Of a stretch of DNA of 6,513 nucleotides, positions 1 to 6,513 are shown in pieces. Position numbers and translations under genes: made by a program. This stretch comes from Gammaproteobacteria bacterium (lineage in GTDB: Bacteria; Pseudomonadota; Gammaproteobacteria; Nitrosococcales; Methylophagaceae). The notes below the pieces were generated by a model, which was not told the origin of the DNA, searched no databases, and worked only from the letters and a program-made list of their open reading frames with translations. Each line of letters begins with the position of its first letter. Position 1 is the stretch's first letter. The stretch covers positions 1 to 6,513 of the forward strand of contig NVRG01000145.1 of NCBI GenBank assembly GCA_002400805.1, written 5' to 3'.

Positions 1-174
1 CTCCCCTTCGGATTGTGATGATTGCATGGTCTGGATTTGTGATTTCATCACACCCATCGCCATTTCTAAACGTGTGATTTGTTGCTGTTGGCTGGTGATT
101 ACTTGGTTTAACTCTTCTAACAAACCATCCTGAAAAGCAATACGAGTTTGTAAGTCGATAATCTCGTCATTCAT
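1..174 (-). CDS. slyX: SlyX family protein (partial, C-terminus outside window)
   Basis: The visible 58 codons read [20 protein letters not shown] and continue with a Gln-rich helical stretch to base 1 without a stop. The pattern of short N-terminus, L-x-x-R-[IL]-A-F-Q, then EELN and a heptad-like helix (QQITRLEMAMGVMKSQIQTM) matches the SlyX family, small coiled-coil proteins of about 70 residues, so roughly 15 residues are missing. The molecular role of SlyX is not established; in E. coli it lies beside slyD, a different context from here. The ATG overlaps the metH stop codon by one base (TAATG), and only a weak GGTGA lies about 6 nt upstream, so translation is probably coupled to metH. A second ATG four bases further in is out of frame with the SlyX pattern. 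Family call is by eye; the coiled coil and neighbours add nothing about function. Confidence 0.85.
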   Translation of the reverse strand, partial: MNDEIIDLQTRIAFQDGLLEELNQVITSQQQQITRLEMAMGVMKSQIQTMQSSQSEGE

Positions 175-3100
175 TAGTCATCACCATCATAAGACAAGGC
201 TGGCGATAACCAGCGTTCAGCGATATCCATAGTCCATCCTTTACGCTCTGCATAGTCTTCCACTTGATCTTTATCAATCTTGCCCAAACCAAAATAACGT
301 GACTCTGGATGCGAATAATAAAAACCACTGACCGCAGCCGTTGGCAACATAGCGAAACTTTCCGTAATCGTCATGCCAGCATTAGTCTCGGGATCTATTA
401 ACTCCCACAACAAGGCCTTTTCGGTGTGTTCCGGACAAGCAGGATAGCCGGGCGCAGGACGAATGCCTTGATATTTCTCATCGATCAAATCTTCGTTAGC
501 AAAGGCTTCATCCGGTACATATCCCCAGAATTCTTTCCGTACACGTTCATGCAATACTTCAGCAAAGGCTTCAGCCAAACGATCCGCTAGCGCTTTTATC
601 ATAATGCTCTGATAATCATCATGATCAGCTTCAAAGCGAGCGACATGCTCGTCAATGCCGATACCGGCGGTTACCGCGAAAGCACCGATGTAATCCTTCA
701 CACCACTCTCTTTAGGTGCAATGAAATCTGCTAATGCCGCATTAGGCCTACCTGGCGGACGTTCCGTTTGTTGACGTAAGCTGTGTAGCGTCATACGCAC
801 TTCGCTGCGACTTTCATCGGTATACACGTCAATATCGTCATCGTTAACACTATTGGCAGGGAATAAACCAAATACTGCTTTGGCCTTTAACCATTTTTCA
901 TCGACAATTTGAGCTAACATTTTTTTAGCATCATTAAATAAATTGGTGGCATGTTCGCCGACGATTTCATCTTCTAAGATACGTGGGAATTTGCCGGCCA
1001 ATTCCCATGATTGGAAAAAGGGTGTCCAATCAATACGATCAACTAACTCTTCCAAAGGATAATCATCAAAGATTTCCAAGCCTAATTTTTTCGGTACGGG
1101 TGGCGTGTAAGCAGGCCAGTCAATTTTGGTTTTATTGGCTCGCGCGTCGGCTATTTTCAGCTGTCGACGGCTGCTCTTACGGCCTTTATGACGCGCTCGT
1201 TTATCAACATAATCGGCTTTGGTTTTGCTGACAAATTTATCGCGCAAATCATCACTTAATAAACTCTGTGCCACACCTACCGCACGAGAGGCATCTTTCA
1301 CATAAACAGTGCAACCATGATAATTGTGTTCAATTTTAACGGCAGTATGAATTAATGATGTGGTGGCGCCACCAATCATCAGAGGAATGTCATAACCTAA
1401 ACGTTCCATTTCTTTGGCAACATGCACCATTTCATCCAGCGATGGAGTGATTAAACCTGATAAGCCGATGATATCAACATTTTCTTTTTTAGCCGTTTCC
1501 AGAATCGTTGTTGCAGAAACCATCACCCCCAGATCAATAATCTCGAAATTATTACATTGCAGTACTACGCCGACAATATTTTTACCTATATCGTGCACAT
1601 CACCCTTAACGGTCGCCATCAAAATTTTACCGTTATAGCTCACGCCGCCGCCACTTTCGCCTTTCTCTTCCTCGATATAAGGCATCAAATAGGCCACGGC
1701 TTTTTTCATTACCCGAGCAGACTTCACCACTTGCGGTAAAAACATTTTACCGGCGCCAAAGAGATCACCGACCACGTTCATGCCATCCATCAATGGACCT
1801 TCAATCACATGGATGGGGCGCTCAGCATTTTGACGAACGGCTTCGGTATCTTCCTCAATAAAGTCAGTCACACCTTTGACTAAGGCATGCTCCAAGCGTT
1901 TTTCAACAGGCAATTCACGCCATGAAAGATCTTCTTTTCTCTCTACACTGCGACTGCCATCACCGCGGTATTTATCGGCTATATCCAATAAGCGTTCAGT
2001 ACTATCATCCCGGCGATTAAGAATGACATCTTCAACACGTTCCCGTAACTCTTCCGGTAAATCATCGTAAATCGCGAGTTGGCCCGCATTTACAATCCCC
2101 ATATCCATACCGGCTTTTATCGCATGGTAGAGAAATACTGCATGGATCGCTTCACGAAGCGGATTATTGCCTCGGAAGGAAAACGATACATTACTGACAC
2201 CACCACTGATCATGGCATGAGGCAGACTTTGTTTAATGTCTTTCACCGCTTCGATAAAATCAACGGCATAATTATTATGTTCATCAATGCCGGTGGCGAC
2301 GGCAAAAATATTCGGATCAAAGATAATATCTTCTGGTGGAAAGCCAACTTGTTCCGTCAGGATTTTATAAGATCGAGCACATATCTCACGCTTGCGTTCA
2401 CGAGTATCAGCTTGACCCACTTCATCAAAGGCCATAACTATCACCGCCGCACCATAACGTCGGACTAATTTAGCCTGTTCAATGAACTTTTCTTCACCTT
2501 CCTTCATGCTGATCGAGTTAACGATGCCTTTACCTTGCACACATTTCAGCCCGGCTTCAATTACTTCCCATTTGGACGAATCGATCATGATTGGCACCCG
2601 ACTAATATCGGGCTCAGCAGCAATCAGATTCAAAAAGGTGGTCATCGCCTCTTTCGAATCCAACATGCCTTCATCCATATTGATATCGATGATCGGTGCA
2701 CCACTTTGAACTTGCTGCCGCGCAACATCTAAGGCGGTGTCGTAATCATCCTCTTTAATCAACCGAGCAAAACGGGCAGAACCGGTGACGTTGGTACGCT
2801 CACCCACGTTTACATATAAGCTATCTGGCGTGATATTAAATGGCTCTAAACCACTTAAACGACAATGATGTTTATTTTCTAATAATTTACGTGGCTCTTG
2901 AGCCGCCACCGCCTCGGCAATAGCTTTAATATGTGCCGGCGAAGTACCACAACAACCACCGACAATATTTAAAAATCCGCTTTGAGCCCATTCTTTGATG
3001 TGTACGGCCATGACTTCGGGTGATTCATCATATTCACCAAATTCATTAGGCAAGCCCGCATTGGGATGAGCACTGACATGACAGGTCACTACCTTGGACA

Positions 3101-3881
3101 GCTCTTCCACATATTGGCGTAATTCTGCAGCACCCAGCGCACAGTTCAAACCGATACTGATGGGGTCAACATGAGATAAAGAGTTCCAGAATGCTTCTGC
3201 TGTTTGGCCCGATAAAGTACGGCCACTGGCATCGGTAATGGTGCCTGAAATCATTATCGGTAATTGAATATTATGTTCATCAAAATACTGTTCGACAGCA
3301 AACAACGCTGCTTTGGCATTTAAGGTATCAAAAATGGTTTCAACCAAGATGAAATCAGAGCCACCGTCAACCAAACCTGCCATAGATACCAGATAAGCTT
3401 CAACTAACTCATCATAAGTCACATTTCGATACCCGGGATTATTTACATCCGGTGAAATACTGGCGGTACGGTTTGTCGGGCCTAATACACCGGCAACAAA
3501 ACGGGGCTTATCTGGATTTTGTGCGGTAATATCATCCGCTACCGCGCGCGCTAATTTTGCTGACTCAAAGTTTAACTCATAGGCCAAAGCTTCCATTTGA
3601 TAATCAGCCATCGCAATGGATGTGCCGTTAAACGTATTGGTTTCAACAATATCTGCACCCGCTTCAAAATAAGCGCGATGAATATCACTGATAATCTTTG
3701 GCTGCGTAATCGACAGTAGATCGTTATTACCTTTGACATCACAAGGGTGATCGACAAAACGTTCAGCACGAAAATCTTCTTCTTCTAACTGATAGCTTTG
3801 GATCATCGTACCCATAGCACCATCAAGGATGAGAATGCGTTGTTGTAGAAGTTGTTTAATTTGGTGAATCGAAGCGGTCAA
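174..3881 (-). CDS. metH: Cobalamin-dependent methionine synthase (5-methyltetrahydrofolate--homocysteine methyltransferase)
   Basis: This cytosolic enzyme moves a methyl group from 5-methyltetrahydrofolate through cobalamin to homocysteine, giving methionine and tetrahydrofolate. At 1235 residues it is full length (E. coli MetH is 1227). Domains in order: homocysteine-binding, about 1-325, with zinc ligands Cys247 (GLNCALG) and Cys310/Cys311 (GGCCGT); pterin-binding, about 355-617, opening with [11 protein letters not shown]; helical B12 cap, about 650-745; B12 Rossmann domain, about 750-885, with DVHDIG at 761-766, where His763 is the lower axial cobalt ligand and Asp761 and Ser814 complete the ligand triad; and the AdoMet reactivation domain, about 905-1235, with RPAPGY at 1141-1146. 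All key residues are intact. The start is TTG: with it the zinc cysteines carry the same numbers as in E. coli, and no in-frame ATG lies nearby upstream (the next inside is Met23, within the core). The leader is too short for a B12 riboswitch. slyX follows with a 1-bp overlap. Confidence 0.98.
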   Translation of the reverse strand: MTASIHQIKQLLQQRILILDGAMGTMIQSYQLEEEDFRAERFVDHPCDVKGNNDLLSITQPKIISDIHRAYFEAGADIVETNTFNGTSIAMADYQMEALAYELNFESAKLARAVADDITAQNPDKPRFVAGVLGPTNRTASISPDVNNPGYRNVTYDELVEAYLVSMAGLVDGGSDFILVETIFDTLNAKAALFAVEQYFDEHNIQLPIMISGTITDASGRTLSGQTAEAFWNSLSHVDPISIGLNCALGAAELRQYVEELSKVVTCHVSAHPNAGLPNEFGEYDESPEVMAVHIKEWAQSGFLNIVGGCCGTSPAHIKAIAEAVAAQEPRKLLENKHHCRLSGLEPFNITPDSLYVNVGERTNVTGSARFARLIKEDDYDTALDVARQQVQSGAPIIDINMDEGMLDSKEAMTTFLNLIAAEPDISRVPIMIDSSKWEVIEAGLKCVQGKGIVNSISMKEGEEKFIEQAKLVRRYGAAVIVMAFDEVGQADTRERKREICARSYKILTEQVGFPPEDIIFDPNIFAVATGIDEHNNYAVDFIEAVKDIKQSLPHAMISGGVSNVSFSFRGNNPLREAIHAVFLYHAIKAGMDMGIVNAGQLAIYDDLPEELRERVEDVILNRRDDSTERLLDIADKYRGDGSRSVERKEDLSWRELPVEKRLEHALVKGVTDFIEEDTEAVRQNAERPIHVIEGPLMDGMNVVGDLFGAGKMFLPQVVKSARVMKKAVAYLMPYIEEEKGESGGGVSYNGKILMATVKGDVHDIGKNIVGVVLQCNNFEIIDLGVMVSATTILETAKKENVDIIGLSGLITPSLDEMVHVAKEMERLGYDIPLMIGGATTSLIHTAVKIEHNYHGCTVYVKDASRAVGVAQSLLSDDLRDKFVSKTKADYVDKRARHKGRKSSRRQLKIADARANKTKIDWPAYTPPVPKKLGLEIFDDYPLEELVDRIDWTPFFQSWELAGKFPRILEDEIVGEHATNLFNDAKKMLAQIVDEKWLKAKAVFGLFPANSVNDDDIDVYTDESRSEVRMTLHSLRQQTERPPGRPNAALADFIAPKESGVKDYIGAFAVTAGIGIDEHVARFEADHDDYQSIMIKALADRLAEAFAEVLHERVRKEFWGYVPDEAFANEDLIDEKYQGIRPAPGYPACPEHTEKALLWELIDPETNAGMTITESFAMLPTAAVSGFYYSHPESRYFGLGKIDKDQVEDYAERKGWTMDIAERWLSPALSYDGDD

Positions 3882-3890
3882 AATCGGCGT

Positions 3891-3894
3891 ACCT
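3891..3894 (-). promoter_or_regulatory. Weak ribosome binding site of metH
   Basis: On the minus strand AGGT lies 9 nt upstream of the TTG start at 3881. It is short and slightly far, consistent with modest initiation. It is the only purine-rich match at a usable distance and so favours the TTG over any other start. Confidence 0.4.
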
Positions 3895-3924
3895 AGAGAG
3901 GAAAAACATAAAAAATAACAGCAT

Positions 3925-3933
3925 ATTATATCA
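3925..3933 (-). promoter_or_regulatory. Extended -10 promoter of metH
   Basis: The minus strand reads TGATATAAT, a perfect TATAAT preceded by the TGn extension. No good TTGACA lies 16-18 bp upstream; that space is filled by the TGTCATAAAAGTAACA element (3943-3958). Transcription would start near 3918, giving a leader of about 37 nt. The combination of a strong extended -10 with an operator-like repeat in place of the -35 suggests a promoter that either needs no -35 or is under activator or repressor control. Confidence 0.6.
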
Positions 3934-3942
3934 GAACAACCG

Positions 3943-3961
3943 TGTTACTTTTATGACATAA
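3943..3961. repeat. 19-bp shared element, copy 1 (Pho-box-like)
   Basis: The plus strand reads TGTTACTTTTATGACATAA. It matches a second copy at 5508-5526 at 15 of 19 positions, including the block TGACATAA. Read on the minus strand it gives ATGTCATAAAAGTAACAC (3959 to 3942), which I count as matching 14 of 18 positions of the E. coli Pho box consensus CTGTCATAWAWCTGTCAY. It ends 11 nt before the metH -10 and lies 20 bp upstream of the phoH -35, so it could affect both divergent genes. The regulator is inferred, not shown. Confidence 0.4.
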
Positions 3962-3981
3962 AAAACTTAGTAAAAATACCC

Positions 3982-4010
3982 TTCACACCATGTAAAACTT
4001 GGACCATAAT
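3982..4010 (+). promoter_or_regulatory. Sigma70-type promoter of the phoH-like gene
   Basis: TTCACA at 3982-3987 (5 of 6 to TTGACA) and CATAAT at 4005-4010 (5 of 6 to TATAAT) are separated by an ideal 17 bp. Transcription would begin near 4017, giving a leader of about 34 nt before the ATG at 4051. No alternative pair in the gap is as good. Confidence 0.6.
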
Positions 4011-4035
4011 CAAGATGTACACTTTTTAAATCACA

Positions 4036-4041
4036 AAGGGA
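4036..4041 (+). promoter_or_regulatory. Ribosome binding site deciding the phoH-like start
   Basis: AAGGGA lies 9 nt before ATG 4051, a normal distance. An in-frame TTG at 4045 would be only 3 nt from it, too close, so the ATG is chosen. Confidence 0.65.
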
Positions 4042-4050
4042 TATTTGCTT

Positions 4051-5463
4051 ATGATCAAAAAAGTCATCGCCGGAAAACGCCTGTTTGTACTTGATACCAA
4101 TGTTTTAATGCACGACCCCACCGCTATATTTCGCTTTGATGAACATGACATATTCCTACCGATGGTAGTTTTAGAGGAGTTAGACAGGGGTAAAAAAGGC
4201 CTCTCCGAAGTTTCACAAAATGTTCGCCAAGTAAGTCGTTTTCTGGACGAGTTAATATTGAAAATCGGTGATAACGAAGCTATCGCTAACGGTATCCCAC
4301 TTCCCGATATCAGAATTGAAGATGAATCTCCTGCTAATGGCCGTTTGTTTTTCCAAACTACCCACATGGAACAAGATTTACCCAAGGATTTACCTGGTCA
4401 TCAGGCCGACAATGCCATCTTAGCCATCGCCATAAACTTGCAAAAAGCCAAAACCGATACCACTGTCACCCTCGTTTCTAAAGATATCAACCTCCGTATT
4501 AAAGCCACCGTTTTGGGGATCCACGCCGAAGATTATTACAACGATAAAGTCTTAGATGATGTTGATCTGCTGTATCACGGCTCAACCGAATTAGCTGCCG
4601 ACTTTTGGGATGATCTTAACCGGCTAGAGTCATGGTCAAAAGATGGTCGTACCTTCTATGGCATTGAAGGTGACATCGTCAAAGATTGGTATTGTAATCA
4701 ACTGATTTATTCCCCTGGTGAATCCAATTCCATTGAAGCAGTCGTCAGAAATAAGACTGAAACCAGCGCTGATGTTGAATTAATCTATGATTATCGTAAA
4801 GATAGCCATGCAGTTTGGGGCATTTCAGCACGTAACCGCGAACAAAACTTTGCCTTAAACCTACTGATGGACCCTAGCGTAGACTTTGTCAGCTTGTTAG
4901 GTCAGGCAGGCACCGGAAAAACATTATTAACGTTGGCTGCTGCTTTAACTCAAACCATCGAACATAAACGCTATGTAGAAATTGTGATGACTCGCGTTAC
5001 GGTGCCTGTTGGCGAAGATATTGGTTTCTTACCCGGTACTGAAGAAGAAAAAATGACACCTTGGATGGGTGCCTTAATGGACAATCTGGAAGTATTAAAT
5101 AAAACCGATGTCGGCGATGAATGGGGACGGCAAGCCACCAATGATTTATTACAAAGCCGGATCAAAATTCGCTCGATAAATTTTATGCGTGGTCGTACCT
5201 TCTTAAATCGCTTCATTATTCTTGATGAAGCGCAGAACTTAACATCAAAACAAATGAAAACCTTAATCACTCGTGCTGGCCCCGGCAGCAAGATTGTCTG
5301 CCTGGGTAATATTGCTCAAATTGATACGCCTTATTTAAGTGAAACCACCTCAGGTTTGACCTATGTAGTTGATCGTTTTAAAGACTGGCAACATAGCGGC
5401 CATATCACCTTATTACGCGGTGAACGCTCCCGTCTGGCAGACTTTGCTTCCGAACACCTCTAA
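4051..5463 (+). CDS. PIN domain-PhoH ATPase fusion protein (PhoH2 / YlaK type)
   Basis: This predicted cytosolic protein of 470 residues joins a PIN nuclease-like domain to a PhoH P-loop ATPase, the arrangement called PhoH2. Mycobacterial PhoH2 proteins are reported to unwind and cut RNA using ATP; the same activity here is inference. The PIN domain, about 9-155, begins LFVLDTNVLMHDP and keeps the usual acidic residues: Asp15, Glu42 or Glu43 (VVLEELD), Asp120 (ADNAIL) and Asp145 (VSKDINLRIKA). A linker of about 100 residues follows. The ATPase region, about 255-470, has Walker A GQAGTGKT at 284-291, Walker B IILDEAQ at 389-395, and the family's C-terminal RGERSRLA. All catalytic motifs look intact and the length is normal for the family. 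It is divergent from metH and has its own promoter. Mycobacterial phoH2 follows a small antitoxin-like gene (phoAT); none is visible here. E. coli PhoH itself lacks the PIN half, so the symbol phoH is not assigned. Confidence 0.93.
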   Translation: MIKKVIAGKRLFVLDTNVLMHDPTAIFRFDEHDIFLPMVVLEELDRGKKGLSEVSQNVRQVSRFLDELILKIGDNEAIANGIPLPDIRIEDESPANGRLFFQTTHMEQDLPKDLPGHQADNAILAIAINLQKAKTDTTVTLVSKDINLRIKATVLGIHAEDYYNDKVLDDVDLLYHGSTELAADFWDDLNRLESWSKDGRTFYGIEGDIVKDWYCNQLIYSPGESNSIEAVVRNKTETSADVELIYDYRKDSHAVWGISARNREQNFALNLLMDPSVDFVSLLGQAGTGKTLLTLAAALTQTIEHKRYVEIVMTRVTVPVGEDIGFLPGTEEEKMTPWMGALMDNLEVLNKTDVGDEWGRQATNDLLQSRIKIRSINFMRGRTFLNRFIILDEAQNLTSKQMKTLITRAGPGSKIVCLGNIAQIDTPYLSETTSGLTYVVDRFKDWQHSGHITLLRGERSRLADFASEHL

Positions 5464-5507
5464 ATCTGGCATAATTACTGATTATATTTTCAATTTAGAT
5501 GATGTCA

Positions 5508-5526
5508 TGACACTTTATTGACATAA
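5508..5526. repeat. 19-bp shared element, copy 2 (TGACA-N6-TGACA)
   Basis: The plus strand reads TGACACTTTATTGACATAA, 15 of 19 identical to 3943-3961. The two TGACA half-sites are exactly 11 bp apart, one helical turn, the spacing used by OmpR/PhoB-family response regulators. The reverse strand ATGTCAATAAAGTGTCAT (5524 to 5507) matches the Pho box consensus at 14 of 18 positions by hand count. Confidence 0.45.
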
Positions 5527-5579
5527 GGTGCGATATAAATACCTTTATCAATGATGTCACTAATACATTAAATAATTGT

Positions 5580-5583
5580 GGAG
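5580..5583 (+). promoter_or_regulatory. Ribosome binding site of pilZ-domain gene
   Basis: GGAG lies 8 nt before the ATG at 5592, a good Shine-Dalgarno sequence at the right distance that fixes this start. Confidence 0.75.
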
Positions 5584-5591
5584 TTTAGAAA

Positions 5592-6200
5592 ATGATTACG
5601 GAAGTTTCATCACCTGCTGATCGACGCGAATTCTTTCGTATCAACGATACTGTGCTTATTGAATTGCAGCCTCTTAATGCCAATGAAGCCGAACAACTTG
5701 GCCAAGTCTTAAAAGATCCTCTGCATAGTGGTAATAGCCAAGAAAAAAGTCAGCTTCGAACATTGCAAACAGCGTTTAACCACATCACTGACCAAATCAT
5801 TCAACATGATCGTGAGATCGCACGAGCATTACGTTTACTTGATGAAAAAATCAACCTAGTTCACCATGCCGTGCAACGTCAGCAAAATAGATCTGACGAT
5901 AACCTAAAGATAGAAGCGAACTTGAGTGGTGGTGGCATCGCATTTATGTCCGCAGAAAATATAGATGCAAAAAATGCCGTTGAAGTAAAAATCGAGTTAC
6001 AACCTTATGGCACATTGATTCATACCGTTGCTAATGTAATTTCATGTACTAAAACACAAGATAGCTCAACCAAATCCCCCTATTTTCTTAGGCTGGCCTT
6101 TAGCTTTATGAGCGAAATTGACCGTAACATCCTAGTCAAGCACATCTTAAACAGACAAGCAGAAACCATCCGTCATAATGCTGATAGTCAATTTGCTTAA
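5592..6200 (+). CDS. PilZ domain protein with long helical insertion
   Basis: A 202-residue protein with no signal peptide or membrane segment. PilZ domains bind cyclic di-GMP and control motility, polysaccharide or pilus functions. Both signature motifs are present: RxxxR as Arg12 and Arg16 (RREFFR, 11-16) and NxSxxG as Asn110, Ser112 and Gly115 (NLSGGGIAF). In a standard PilZ domain these motifs are a few tens of residues apart; here about 90 residues separate them, with a strand TVLIELQPL (20-28) and then a charged, leucine-rich and probably helical or coiled-coil stretch (about 30-98). The C-terminal half (about 125-175) looks like the remaining beta-barrel, followed by a final helix (SEIDRNILVKHILNRQAETI). 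An elongated, oligomer-forming PilZ protein is plausible; I recall a Xanthomonas PilZ protein (XC_6012) with helical additions that make tetramers. c-di-GMP binding is likely from the motifs but unproven, and the target is unknown. The gene has a good RBS and likely shares an mRNA with the GST gene 24 bp downstream. Confidence 0.85.
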   Translation: MITEVSSPADRREFFRINDTVLIELQPLNANEAEQLGQVLKDPLHSGNSQEKSQLRTLQTAFNHITDQIIQHDREIARALRLLDEKINLVHHAVQRQQNRSDDNLKIEANLSGGGIAFMSAENIDAKNAVEVKIELQPYGTLIHTVANVISCTKTQDSSTKSPYFLRLAFSFMSEIDRNILVKHILNRQAETIRHNADSQFA

Positions 6201-6224
6201 GGTTTTATTCTCCACATAAACCGC

Positions 6225-6513
6225 ATGACTGCCTCTCGTTTTCCCGTTTTATATAGTTTTCGTCGTTGTCCTTATGCGATGCGAGCCCGCCTAGCACTTG
6301 CTAATAGTCAGATCCAAGTTGAACTTCGTGAAATCGTTCTACGAAACAAGCCTCAACAACTTATCGATATTTCACCCAAAGCAACAGTCCCCGTGCTTAT
6401 CACAGCTGATGGTACCGTTATCGACGAAAGCATAGATATCATGCGATGGGGGTTAGACCAGCATGATCCGGATAACTGGTATAACGCATTAACTCAATCG
6501 CAACAACTACTCA
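6225..6513 (+). CDS. Glutathione S-transferase family protein (partial, N-terminal domain)
   Basis: Ninety-six codons are visible before the window ends. The thioredoxin-fold N-terminal domain of the GST/glutaredoxin-2-like family is clear: strand PVLYSF, then RRCPYAMRARLAL with Cys15 as the candidate catalytic residue at the start of helix 1, the cis-proline motif ATVPVL (Pro56), and DES (67-69), which in this family contacts the gamma-glutamyl part of glutathione. Family members usually have 200-230 residues with an all-helical C-terminal domain, which would lie beyond the window. Cysteine rather than Ser or Tyr suggests thiol-transfer or deglutathionylation chemistry, which is inference. 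The ATG is 24 nt after the pilZ stop and in the same frame; there is no good Shine-Dalgarno sequence (AAGG is 22 nt away), so translation may depend on the upstream gene. Substrate is unknown. Confidence 0.9.
   Translation, partial: MTASRFPVLYSFRRCPYAMRARLALANSQIQVELREIVLRNKPQQLIDISPKATVPVLITADGTVIDESIDIMRWGLDQHDPDNWYNALTQSQQLL

Larger units (their letters stand above)
5464..5591 (+). promoter_or_regulatory. Repeat-rich intergenic region upstream of pilZ-domain gene
   Basis: This gap has no gene and no convincing terminator hairpin after the phoH-like stop. It carries four TGACA/TGTCA pentamers: TGTCA 5503-5507, TGACA 5508-5512, TGACA 5519-5523 and TGTCA 5555-5559. The first two form the perfect palindrome TGTCATGACA (5503-5512). 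ATGATGTCA occurs twice (5499-5507 and 5551-5559). The middle pair forms a direct repeat with 11-bp period, 10 nt before TATAAA (5534-5539). Alternatively TTGACA (5518-5523) is a consensus -35, but only the poor -10 TACCTT (5540-5545) sits at 16 bp. A pilZ promoter is therefore likely here, with its exact form unsettled. Confidence 0.45.

Noticed and set aside
983..2732. Several plus-strand open frames of 60-129 codons opposite metH
   Set aside because: They lie wholly within the conserved metH coding sequence, show no recognisable domains and lack ribosome sites; they are antisense shadows.
3856..3909. Minus-strand 17-codon ORF ([17 protein letters not shown]) overlapping the metH start, as a possible leader peptide
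   Set aside because: Its ATG has no ribosome site and would lie only about 8 nt after the predicted transcription start. There is no methionine-rich or regulatory codon run, so it is likely chance.
3882..4050. Cobalamin or SAM riboswitch upstream of metH
   Set aside because: The predicted leader is only about 37 nt and the whole gap is 169 bp with AT-rich, unstructured sequence. No B12-box-like conserved motif or stable stem set is visible. A clear MetR-type TGAA-N5-TTCA palindrome was also not found.
4045..4050. TTG at 4045 as start of the phoH-like gene
   Set aside because: It is only 3 nt from the AAGGGA ribosome site, whereas ATG 4051 is at a normal 9 nt and gives the usual short PIN N-terminus.
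4026..5291. Minus-strand open frames opposite the phoH-like gene (119 and 106 codons)
   Set aside because: They are antisense to intact PIN and Walker motif coding and show no family features.
5481..5486. Minus-strand TATAAT downstream of phoH, as an antisense promoter
   Set aside because: No -35 at a suitable distance and no ORF or RNA structure to support a transcript; such matches are common in AT-rich gaps.
5464..5500. Rho-independent terminator after the phoH-like gene
   Set aside because: No GC-rich stem followed by a T run is present, so read-through into pilZ or Rho-dependent ending is possible.

Overview
The window reads as ordinary chromosomal DNA from a gammaproteobacterium. The evidence is a full-length B12-dependent methionine synthase that keeps E. 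coli residue numbering for its zinc ligands, a slyX gene (a small gene best known from this class), a PIN-PhoH fusion protein, a PilZ protein and a glutathione S-transferase. Base composition is moderately AT-rich. A free-living, possibly marine lineage such as the Methylophaga/Cycloclasticus group would fit, but that placement is a guess from memory and not shown by the sequence.

Layout: the left 60% is on the minus strand. metH (3881 to 174) starts with TTG and runs directly into slyX, which begins inside the metH stop codon (TAATG) and leaves the window at base 1. A 169-bp divergent intergenic region (3882-4050) holds a good extended -10 promoter for metH and a good sigma70 promoter for the phoH-like gene. 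The right 40% is on the plus strand: the phoH-like gene (4051-5463), a 128-bp gap with repeats and promoter-like sequence, a pilZ-domain gene (5592-6200), and 24 bp later a GST-family gene cut by the window end (6225 onward), probably cotranscribed with pilZ.

Functionally, metH makes methionine from homocysteine and methyltetrahydrofolate. The phoH-like protein is a predicted nucleotide-driven RNA-processing enzyme, the PilZ protein a probable c-di-GMP-responsive factor, and the GST a thiol-redox or detoxification enzyme. No single pathway links them.

I see no mobile element, CRISPR array, tRNA/rRNA, riboswitch or clear new defence system. The most interesting signal is regulatory: a 19-bp element (15 of 19 identical) occurs once between metH and phoH and once upstream of pilZ. 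Each copy contains 11-bp-period half-sites resembling a Pho box or another OmpR/PhoB-family operator, and each sits at a promoter-like distance from a -10 sequence. The PilZ protein is also unusual, because about 90 residues of mostly helical sequence separate its two c-di-GMP signature motifs.
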